Shown: piece after piece, positions 1 through 5,204 of the stretch
Position numbering within the stretch: the first letter of the stretch is position 1
How the letters are laid out: every line of letters starts with the position of its first letter
Origin: Gammaproteobacteria bacterium
GTDB taxonomy: Bacteria > Pseudomonadota > Gammaproteobacteria > Steroidobacterales > Steroidobacteraceae
Assembly: GCA_030830595.1 (NCBI GenBank)
Contig: JAURMS010000077.1
Span: forward strand, 1-5,686
DNA: 5,686 nucleotides
Direction of reading: 5' to 3'
Program-made: the position numbers and the translations under genes
The notes under the pieces: generated by a model
Told to the model about the DNA's origin: nothing
Seen by the model: the letters and a program-made list of their open reading frames with translations, nothing else
The model's database searches: none

Positions 1-1190
1 ATTTCTGCACGGCGCGCTGGTTCGATATCACTGTGGGTCATGGCGGCAGGATGGGAAGCGAGGCTTTCCGTCCCGCCAAGGCTGACCGCGAGCTTGACCA
101 GCTGCAAGGCGTCGAGTACCTGGAAGGCCTCGGCCTCGCCACCCTTGACGCAGAAGGAAAACGTGGCCCCCGGCGCAATGCATTGGCGCGCATAGAGCTG
201 GCCTTCCTCGCTGGCCGGATCAAGAAATCCGAGATACTGCACGCTCTCGACGGCCGGATGGTCACGCAGGAATTCGGCAACCCGCCGCGCATTGTCCACC
301 GAACGGGTGAAGCGCAGTTCCAGGGTCTCAAGACTGCGCATGAGCAGCCACGCCGTGTGCGGGTCGGTCATGGTGCCCAGGATGGTACGCATGAGGTGGA
401 TCGGCTCGAGGGCCTGCCGAGACCCCACGCAGGCGCCCGCCACCACGTCGCTATGACCGCCCACGTACTTGGTCAGGGAATACACCGCCACGTCGCAGCC
501 GTGCTTCAAGGGTTTCTGCCACAGCGGTCCGAGAAAGGTGTTGTCCACCACGACCAGCGGCCGGCTGCCCTGGCGAGCGACCAGCCCATCGGCAGCCCGC
601 GCGCAGGCCTCCAGGTCGACGAGGCCGTTGGTGGGGTTGGCTGGCGTCTCGACGAACAAGGCAGCAATTCGCCCCAGGCCGGCCGCCCGATCGATGGCCT
701 CGCGCAACGGCCCATTGCCATGTCCGGCCCTGAAGCCCACGGTCTGGATCCCGAACTGCGGCAGGATGCGCTCCAGCAGGTAGTCGGAACCCCCATAGAC
801 CGGGGTGCTGTGTACGACCACGTCTCCGGGGCGGCAGCAGGCGAACAGGCAGGTAGAAATCGCCGCCATGCCGCTCGAGAAGGCCAAGGCCCGCTCGGCC
901 TGGTCCCAGACCGCCAGGCGCCCCTCAAGGATCTCCAGGTTGGGGTTGTTGAGCCGTGAATAAATCAGGCCCGGCGCCTCCGCAGGCGCGGGTTGCCTCA
1001 GTCCATAGGCCAGCTCGAAAAAACGCTTGCCCTCCTGCGCCGAACGGAACACGAAGGTGGAGGTCTGGAAGATCGGGCACTTCACCGCCCCTTCGCTCAA
1101 GCCCGGAAAATATCCGTAACCCATCATCAGGGTCTCGGGGTGCAGGGCCCGGCCCTCCATTTCGGTGATTTCCCGGTTGAACCAGGTCAT
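1..1190 (-). CDS. Cystathionine gamma-synthase/gamma-lyase-family PLP enzyme (C-terminus beyond left edge)
   Basis: Reading the minus strand from the ATG at 1190 gives 396 uninterrupted residues running off the left edge. It is a cytoplasmic fold-type I, Cys/Met-metabolism PLP enzyme; this family performs gamma- or beta-elimination/replacement on cysteine, homocysteine, methionine or cystathionine. Visible landmarks: Y77-S-R79 (phosphate contact from the neighbouring subunit), SSGMAA at 105-110, Y132 in VYGGS (ring stacking), ETPANPT at 181-187, D216 in VVDNTF (pyridine nitrogen), and SLTKYVGGHSD at 238-248 with K241 as the Schiff-base lysine. LGGTESLASHP at 371-381 is near the missing end; roughly 30-40 residues, including the substrate-carboxylate arginine, should lie outside the window. 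A segment at about 60-75 before YSR is longer than in classical MetB/MetC. The cysteine typical of methionine gamma-lyase (after YG) is Gly133 or Gly134 here, which argues against a classical MGL. The exact reaction cannot be assigned. The gene follows the ABM gene by 7 bp with no clear Shine-Dalgarno, suggesting translational coupling. Confidence 0.93.
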   Translation of the reverse strand, partial: MTWFNREITEMEGRALHPETLMMGYGYFPGLSEGAVKCPIFQTSTFVFRSAQEGKRFFELAYGLRQPAPAEAPGLIYSRLNNPNLEILEGRLAVWDQAERALAFSSGMAAISTCLFACCRPGDVVVHSTPVYGGSDYLLERILPQFGIQTVGFRAGHGNGPLREAIDRAAGLGRIAALFVETPANPTNGLVDLEACARAADGLVARQGSRPLVVVDNTFLGPLWQKPLKHGCDVAVYSLTKYVGGHSDVVAGACVGSRQALEPIHLMRTILGTMTDPHTAWLLMRSLETLELRFTRSVDNARRVAEFLRDHPAVESVQYLGFLDPASEEGQLYARQCIAPGATFSFCVKGGEAEAFQVLDALQLVKLAVSLGGTESLASHPAAMTHSDIEPARRAE

Positions 1191-1197
1191 GTCGGGC

Positions 1198-1497
1198 TCA
1201 GGGAGTATCGAGATCGTCGAGGTATTCCCGCTCCCAGGTGCCATCCAGGCATTCAATAATTCCGGGAGCGTGCTCTGCCAGCGCGGCAGAGTTCATATGG
1301 GCGTGTTCCGCGTCCTCGCTCTCGAAGGACTCCACCACCGCATAGCGGCGCGGCTCACGCAGCTTGAAGAAGTCGAAGTACAGGGTGCCGGGCTCCGTGG
1401 CATGCACGACCTTGGTCAGTGACTGAACGATCCGGATGTAATCAGCCTCCTTACCCTCCTTGACGGTCATCCTTGAGATGAAGGTGATTCTTGGCAT
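1198..1497 (-). CDS. ABM-domain protein, putative quinol monooxygenase (YgiN-like)
   Basis: A 99-residue protein with the size and pattern of a single antibiotic-biosynthesis-monooxygenase domain: a small ferredoxin-like alpha/beta fold, usually dimeric, acting without metal or flavin on quinols or other aromatic substrates, or having other roles. Visible features: the N-terminal strand ITFISRMTVKEGKE, the central EPGTLYFDFFK at about 35-45, then YAVVESFES at 52-60 and H67 in EHAHMNS, matching the family pattern of an acidic residue in a strand followed by a helix with a conserved His. The ATG at 1497 is chosen because AGGAG at 1506-1510 lies 8 nt upstream; the open frame extends further upstream only as antisense to the ferredoxin gene. 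It is the first gene of a two-gene unit with the PLP enzyme. The enzymatic role is uncertain because the family is functionally diverse and its sequences are poorly diagnostic. Confidence 0.85.
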   Translation of the reverse strand: MPRITFISRMTVKEGKEADYIRIVQSLTKVVHATEPGTLYFDFFKLREPRRYAVVESFESEDAEHAHMNSAALAEHAPGIIECLDGTWEREYLDDLDTP

Positions 1498-1505
1498 CGG
1501 ATGGT

Positions 1506-1510
1506 CTCCT
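1506..1510 (-). promoter_or_regulatory. Shine-Dalgarno of the ABM gene
   Basis: AGGAG on the minus strand, 8 nt before the ATG at 1497. It fixes that start against the longer upstream open frame. Confidence 0.75.
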
Positions 1511-1550
1511 GGCTGGGTGGAAGCTAAGATCGTAACTACCGAGGATGCAA

Positions 1551-1556
1551 AAGGGA
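1551..1556 (+). promoter_or_regulatory. Possible Shine-Dalgarno deciding a GTG start of the ferredoxin
   Basis: AAGGGA lies 6 nt before the GTG at 1563. The alternative in-frame ATG at 1545 has GAGG immediately adjacent with no spacer, which is a poor ribosome-binding geometry. This favours GTG, though not decisively. Confidence 0.5.
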
Positions 1557-1562
1557 ATCGAC

Positions 1563-1880
1563 GTGGCTGAAACCTGGCACAGGCTGTTGGCAACGAGTGA
1601 ACTGGCCGAGGGCGCGATGAAAGCCTTTGAGGTCGACGGTCGGGAGATTGTCGTGTGCCACAGCCGCGAGGGCTGGCATGCGCTGGACAACATCTGCAGC
1701 CATGCCTACGCGCGTATGTGCGAGGGCAGGTTGCGCGGCATCCGCCTGATCTGCCCCCTGCACGGGGCCTCTTTCGACGTACGTGACGGCAGCGTGCTGG
1801 GCGCTCCAGCGAGCACGCCACTGGCGCGGCATACGCTCAGGATCGTCGACGATCAGGTGGAGGTCGCCCTCGCCGTCTGA
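1563..1880 (+). CDS. Rieske-type [2Fe-2S] ferredoxin
   Basis: A 105-residue soluble single-domain Rieske protein. The cluster ligands are visible as C45-S-H47 and C64-P-L-H67, i.e. CxH-x16-CxxH, followed by GASFD as in dioxygenase-type ferredoxins; the C-terminal part (APASTPLARHTLRIVDDQVEV) is the usual closing beta-rich section. There is no signal peptide or membrane anchor, so this is a cytoplasmic electron carrier and not the Rieske subunit of a bc1 complex. Such ferredoxins pass electrons from a reductase to a ring-hydroxylating oxygenase or other monooxygenase, or act as the small subunit of assimilatory nitrite reductase (NirD); neither partner is in the window. The GTG start at 1563 gives a protein beginning (M)AETWHRL with a suitable ribosome-binding site; an ATG at 1545 would add six residues. 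It converges with the acyl-CoA dehydrogenase, 9 bp separating the stops, so it forms a single-gene unit here. Confidence 0.9.
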   Translation: MAETWHRLLATSELAEGAMKAFEVDGREIVVCHSREGWHALDNICSHAYARMCEGRLRGIRLICPLHGASFDVRDGSVLGAPASTPLARHTLRIVDDQVEVALAV

Positions 1881-1889
1881 CCCCGCCGA

Positions 1890-3050
1890 TCAGCGACGCT
1901 GGTCGAAACGGCGGCCCACCATCGCGGCCGCAATGTTGACCTTCTGGATGTCGATGGCGCCACCGGCAATGCCCCAGCCCCAGGCATCACGCAGTCGCCG
2001 TTCCATCGGGTACTCGCGCGAGTAGCCATAGCCGCCCATCAGCTGCACGGCGTTGCCGCAGACCTCGCGGGAGATTTCGTTGGCGAAGCACTTGGCCAGC
2101 GATGAGTCGAGGATCGAGGGGAGCCCCTTCTCTGCGTTGGCCGCCGCCCGCCAGATCAGCAGGCGCGCCGCCTCGACCCGCATGCGCATCTCGGCGAGGC
2201 GGATCTGCACGGCCTGGAAATCCACGATCGGCTTACCGAACTGCTTACGCTCCTGTACGTACTGGACCACGTCGTCCAGCGCACCTGAAGCCTGGGCCAG
2301 GGCCATGGTGGCGTTTCCGCAGCGTTCCAGGTCGAAGGCCTCCATGAGTTTCTTGAAGCCGCCGGCGGGGACCACGACGTTGTCCAGCGGAACCTCGCAC
2401 TGGTCGAAGTAGATGTCGGAGGACGGCACGCCGCGGAAGCCCATCAGCCGTTCGCGCGCGCCAAAGGTCATCCCGGCAGTGCCCTTGTCGACATAGACCG
2501 CGCCGATCCCCTTGGGGCCCGGGTCGTCCGACAGGCGCAGGTAGACCACATAACCGTCCGCGTGGCCGCCGCCCGAGCACCAGCGCTTGGTGCCATTGAT
2601 GACCACCCGGTCTCCGCGCACCTCGCCGCGGGTACTCAGGTCGGTCAAGGCCGAGCCGGCATTGGGCTCGGACATCGACACGGCCACCATTTTTTCACCG
2701 CGACAGACGGCCGGGATCACCCGCTCCTTCAGCGACTCACTGGCAAAGTGCTCGATGGCCCGCACCGGCCCGACACAGGACTCGAAGACCGGGAAGGCCA
2801 CCGCACCGGAGACCTTGGCCAGTTCTTCGATGACAATCAGGGCTTCCACGTTGCCAAGCCCCAGGCCACCGTAGCGTTCAGCCACGTTGATGCCGAGGAA
2901 GCCCATCTCCGCGAACTCGCGCACCAGCTCAGCCGGAGGTGCTTCGTCCTCCTCCTCGCAATGCTTTGCCACCTCAGGCAGGCGCTCCACGGCAAACTTG
3001 CGAGCGGTCTCCTGCAGCGCCAGCTGCTCCTCGGTCAGGCTGAAATCCAT
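1890..3050 (-). CDS. Acyl-CoA dehydrogenase with IVD/LCAD-type active-site base
   Basis: A 386-residue protein, normal length for the FAD-dependent acyl-CoA dehydrogenase family, which oxidises acyl-CoA to trans-2-enoyl-CoA and passes electrons to ETF. Visible: N-terminal helical domain (MDFSLTEEQLALQETARKF, 1-120), the middle beta-domain flavin motif SMSEPNAGS at 125-133 with TKRW at 154-157, and the C-terminal helical domain with RKQFGKP at 268-274 and QLMGGYGYSREYP at 336-348. The base that in MCAD/SCAD lies in the YEGT motif is replaced: by alignment of RDAWGWGIAGGAIDIQ, that position is G363. Instead E242 in FDLER occupies the position used by isovaleryl-CoA and long-chain acyl-CoA dehydrogenases, so the enzyme is probably active, possibly on a branched or bulky acyl group. 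The ATG at 3050 has AGGAG 8 nt upstream; a longer open frame reaching to 3470 is only antisense to the CoA-transferase. It is divergent from that transferase, suggesting a shared pathway. Confidence 0.95.
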   Translation of the reverse strand: MDFSLTEEQLALQETARKFAVERLPEVAKHCEEEDEAPPAELVREFAEMGFLGINVAERYGGLGLGNVEALIVIEELAKVSGAVAFPVFESCVGPVRAIEHFASESLKERVIPAVCRGEKMVAVSMSEPNAGSALTDLSTRGEVRGDRVVINGTKRWCSGGGHADGYVVYLRLSDDPGPKGIGAVYVDKGTAGMTFGARERLMGFRGVPSSDIYFDQCEVPLDNVVVPAGGFKKLMEAFDLERCGNATMALAQASGALDDVVQYVQERKQFGKPIVDFQAVQIRLAEMRMRVEAARLLIWRAAANAEKGLPSILDSSLAKCFANEISREVCGNAVQLMGGYGYSREYPMERRLRDAWGWGIAGGAIDIQKVNIAAAMVGRRFDQRR

Positions 3051-3088
3051 CGTCACGGCTCCTGTGGATCGACGTGTATCATTATCGC
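3051..3088. promoter_or_regulatory. Divergent control region between acyl-CoA dehydrogenase and CoA-transferase
   Basis: Only 38 bp separate the two divergent starts. Candidate -10 boxes are TATCAT at 3077-3082 (plus) and GATAAT at 3086-3081 (minus), overlapping by two bases. The minus-strand box would start transcription near 3074, giving a leader of about 24 nt that contains the AGGAG. The plus-strand box would start transcription at or next to the ATG at 3089, i.e. a leaderless message. No clear -35 elements or operator palindrome are visible; any -35 for the dehydrogenase promoter would fall inside the transferase coding sequence and vice versa. Confidence 0.4.
3059..3063 (-). promoter_or_regulatory. 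Shine-Dalgarno of the acyl-CoA dehydrogenase
   Basis: AGGAG on the minus strand, 8 nt before the ATG at 3050; it supports that start over any upstream extension. Confidence 0.75.
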
Positions 3089-4285
3089 ATGACTGACCTG
3101 CCCATCCTCGATGGAATCCGCGTCCTGGACTACGGTCGCTACGTCGCGGGTCCCTACTGCGCGACGCTCCTCGGTTACCTCGGCGCCGAGGTGATCCGGG
3201 TCGAAAAACGTGGCGGCGGCGAGGATCGCTACATCGCGCCCGTCTGCGCCAACGGCGAGGGTGGGGTGTTCCTGCAGACCGGTTGCAACAAGAAATCGAT
3301 GACCCTCGACCCCATGGGTGAGGAAGGCCGCGAGGTGACCCGGCGGCTGGTACAGAGCGCCGACGTGGTCGTGGCCAACCTGCCCCCTTCGGCACTGGCC
3401 GCCATGGGCCTCGACTATCCAAGCCTCGAGGCACTGAACCCACGGATCGTCCTGGCCAGCCAGACGGCATTCGGCGAGCGCGGGCCCTATGCCGCCCGGG
3501 GAGGCTTCGACGGTATCGGGCAGGCCATGTCCGGAGCCATGTACATCACGGGCACTCCCGGGCAGCCGGTGAAGGCCGCTGCACCCTATGTGGACTACTC
3601 GACCGCCGTGCTGGCCGCGTTCGGGGTGCTTGCTGCCCTGATGGAACGCGCCCGCTCAGGCCGAGGCCAACAGGTCAGCGGCAGCCTGCAGGCCACTGCC
3701 CTGTCGGTCTTTGCCTCTCACCTCATCGAGCAGGGGGTTGCACACGCTAACCGTGTGGGGACCGGTAATACGGTCCAGACCTCCTCTCCGTCGGACGTCT
3801 TTGCCACCCGTGACGGGCACGTGCTGACCCACGTGGTGGGTAACGGCCTGTTCCGGCGCTGGGCGCGGCTGATGGGCGAGGAACAGGCCTGGATCGGCGA
3901 TCCACGCTTCAGTTCCGACGCGCTGCGCGGCGAGCATCGCGAACCGATTCTTGACCGGATGCGGACCTGGTGTGCAGAGCGCAGCAGTGACGAGGCGATT
4001 GCCGAACTCGAAGCTGCCGGACTGCCGGCCGGCCCGGTCTACACACCGCAGCAGGCGCTTGACGATCCGCAGGCGGAGGCCATGGGCCTCTTCCACCGGA
4101 TCGACGACTATCCCGGCCTGCCCCGCCCGGCGCCCGTACCAGACCTGCCGCTGCAGTTTTCCCGTTCTCCCGCCGGCATCACCCGGCGTCCGCCCACGCT
4201 GGGTGAACACACGGAAGAGATCCTGCTGAGCCTGGGTTACGACGCAGGCGCCATAGGGGGCCTGCGCGCGCGCGGCGTGATCTGA
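3089..4285 (+). CDS. Class III (CaiB/BaiF/formyl-CoA transferase family) CoA-transferase
   Basis: A 398-residue cytoplasmic enzyme, typical length for the family, which moves CoA from an acyl-CoA donor to a free carboxylic acid through an aspartyl-CoA intermediate; members form interlocked dimers. Visible: the N-terminal ILDGIRVLDYGRYVAGPYC (6-24), LGAEVIRVEKRGGGEDR (31-47) that binds CoA, NKKSMTLD at 67-74, and the catalytic region PYVDYSTA with D169, the same number as the nucleophile in formyl-CoA transferase. The C-terminal part has GLPAGPVYTPQQALDDPQ (311-328) and LGEHTEEIL (371-379), both family hallmarks. Donor and acceptor cannot be read from sequence. The ATG at 3089 matches usual family starts (MTDLPILDG); an in-frame GTG at 3074 would add five residues. 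No Shine-Dalgarno precedes either. Its divergent neighbour, the acyl-CoA dehydrogenase, suggests the CoA ester made here is then dehydrogenated. Its stop is 4 bp from that of the convergent GST gene. Confidence 0.95.
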   Translation: MTDLPILDGIRVLDYGRYVAGPYCATLLGYLGAEVIRVEKRGGGEDRYIAPVCANGEGGVFLQTGCNKKSMTLDPMGEEGREVTRRLVQSADVVVANLPPSALAAMGLDYPSLEALNPRIVLASQTAFGERGPYAARGGFDGIGQAMSGAMYITGTPGQPVKAAAPYVDYSTAVLAAFGVLAALMERARSGRGQQVSGSLQATALSVFASHLIEQGVAHANRVGTGNTVQTSSPSDVFATRDGHVLTHVVGNGLFRRWARLMGEEQAWIGDPRFSSDALRGEHREPILDRMRTWCAERSSDEAIAELEAAGLPAGPVYTPQQALDDPQAEAMGLFHRIDDYPGLPRPAPVPDLPLQFSRSPAGITRRPPTLGEHTEEILLSLGYDAGAIGGLRARGVI

Positions 4286-4289
4286 TCCT

Positions 4290-5204
4290 TCAGCCTGCGG
4301 GCGTCAGGCGATAACCCAGTCGCGGAAAGTGCACGACGATGTCGCCGATCGACGGGTCGACACGGTGTACTGCGAATTCGGTGGGGCTGGAATGCACCAG
4401 GGTGCCGCGCACCCCGCCGCGGCGGGTGTCGTCCGGTGAAACTTCCACCACGGCCGAGCCCTTCAGCAGCGCCGCATCCAGCGCATCAATCCCGGCAGCA
4501 GGCTGCGGCCTGCTGTCACGCGCCACGGCCAGCGCCTCAGCAGCTGCCATGGGTGTGCGTCGACCATGACCGATCGTGGCCATGCGCTGCTCCCAGGCCT
4601 GCAGCGCATCGAGTCCCTCCAGGAGTTGCGCAGCCAGGTCGGCAAAGGCACCCCGCGCCAGCCAGGTGAAGGGGTAGGCCTGCACATCAGCCAGGCCGGG
4701 CTTGCTGCCGCCGAGAAAGTCGGAGCCGGCCAGCTGCTGATCAAGCAGGGCAGCATGTGCGCGGAACTGGGACTTGGCGTGCTCCGCCTCGTCTGCCACG
4801 GTCTCGAAGTCGATATCCGGGAACAGGTACTGGCGGTCCCGCCGGAATTCCTCGGGCCACTGCGGCAGCATCAGGGCGAGCGCCACCTTGAGCGCACTGC
4901 GGAAGAACGCGTCGCTCCACTTCACCATGGCCAGTTCCAGCCCTGAACCCAGCGGAAACAGTGGCGGCGTCGGCAGGCGGCGTTCGAGCTCGCGCGCGAT
5001 CAACTGTGAGTCGATATAGACGTCCGCGCCCGACTGCAGGACGGGCGTGCCCCGGTATCCACCGGTCAGCGTGACGAGGTCTGCCTTCGGCGGCAGCATC
5101 GGCGTCTCGACCCAGCCGTACTGCGCGCCCTTGATGCCCAGCATCAACAGCGCCTTCTGCGTGAAGGGACTGGCGTCATAGCTCCACAGGATCAGTTCAC
5201 TCAT
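4290..5204 (-). CDS. Glutathione S-transferase-family protein with C-terminal extension
   Basis: A 304-residue protein, about 90 residues longer than a typical GST. Residues 1-78 form the thioredoxin-like glutathione-binding domain: a strand ILWSYDASPFTQK (5-17) where S12 or T15 may serve as activating hydroxyl, the cis-proline motif G52-T-P54-VL, and the gamma-glutamyl contact D65-S66 in YIDSQLIARELE. There is no CxxC or CPYC motif, so a glutaredoxin-type disulfide mechanism is unlikely. Residues 85-215 are the all-helical domain, with a GLADVQAYP segment at 170-178 similar to the GST N-capping box. From about 240 to 304 is an extra, probably beta-rich section (VVEVSPDD, VRGTLV, IVVHFPRLGYRL) not part of the canonical fold. 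GGGGGAG lies 7 nt before the ATG at 5204. The start overlaps the end of the upstream GST by 8 bp, indicating translational coupling. The substrate is unknown; likely detoxification or a glutathione-dependent catabolic step. Confidence 0.88.
   Translation of the reverse strand: MSELILWSYDASPFTQKALLMLGIKGAQYGWVETPMLPPKADLVTLTGGYRGTPVLQSGADVYIDSQLIARELERRLPTPPLFPLGSGLELAMVKWSDAFFRSALKVALALMLPQWPEEFRRDRQYLFPDIDFETVADEAEHAKSQFRAHAALLDQQLAGSDFLGGSKPGLADVQAYPFTWLARGAFADLAAQLLEGLDALQAWEQRMATIGHGRRTPMAAAEALAVARDSRPQPAAGIDALDAALLKGSAVVEVSPDDTRRGGVRGTLVHSSPTEFAVHRVDPSIGDIVVHFPRLGYRLTPAG

Larger units (their letters stand above)
1498..1562. promoter_or_regulatory. Divergent intergenic region with candidate promoters
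   Basis: This 65-bp gap must carry the start signals for both the minus-strand ABM/PLP unit and the plus-strand ferredoxin, unless either is read through from elsewhere. A -10-like TAAGAT sits at 1525-1530 on the plus strand and TACGAT (1534-1529) on the minus strand; they overlap by two bases. No convincing -35 box is visible for either, so the boxes are candidates only. The region is AT-richer than its surroundings around 1521-1540. Confidence 0.35.

Noticed and set aside
33..959. Long plus-strand open frame (308 codons) opposite the PLP enzyme gene
   Set aside because: It is antisense to a gene with complete family motifs, has no recognisable domain, is rich in Arg/Gly/His/Pro as expected for GC-rich shadow frames, and lacks a convincing ribosome-binding site.
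1..1190. Assignment of the PLP enzyme as methionine gamma-lyase (MegL)
   Set aside because: The active-site cysteine following the YG of MGL is glycine here, and the C-terminal substrate-binding arginine is outside the window, so only a family-level call is justified.
1563..1880. Rieske protein as nitrite reductase small subunit (NirD)
   Set aside because: No NirB or nitrate/nitrite gene adjoins it, and the CxH-x16-CxxH spacing with the GASFD continuation fits a dioxygenase-type ferredoxin at least as well.
2562..3092. Plus-strand open frame of 176 codons opposite the acyl-CoA dehydrogenase
   Set aside because: Shadow of the real gene: no family motif, composition typical of antisense in high-GC DNA.
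3051..3470. N-terminal extension of the acyl-CoA dehydrogenase frame (about 140 extra residues)
   Set aside because: The extension is Arg/Ser/Pro-rich, antisense to the CoA-transferase, and the ATG at 3050 has a good Shine-Dalgarno and the standard family N-terminus.
3656..4210. Minus-strand open frame of 184 codons opposite the CoA-transferase
   Set aside because: No recognisable domain and fully antisense to a gene with intact catalytic and CoA-binding motifs.
4243..4309. Two inverted repeats near the convergent junction: CGCAGGC (4243-4249) with GCCTGCG (4260-4266), and GCCTG (4293-4297) with CAGGC (4305-4309)
   Set aside because: Both lie within coding sequence and neither is followed by a T-tract on either strand, so they cannot be called intrinsic terminators; short GC-rich hairpins arise often by chance here.
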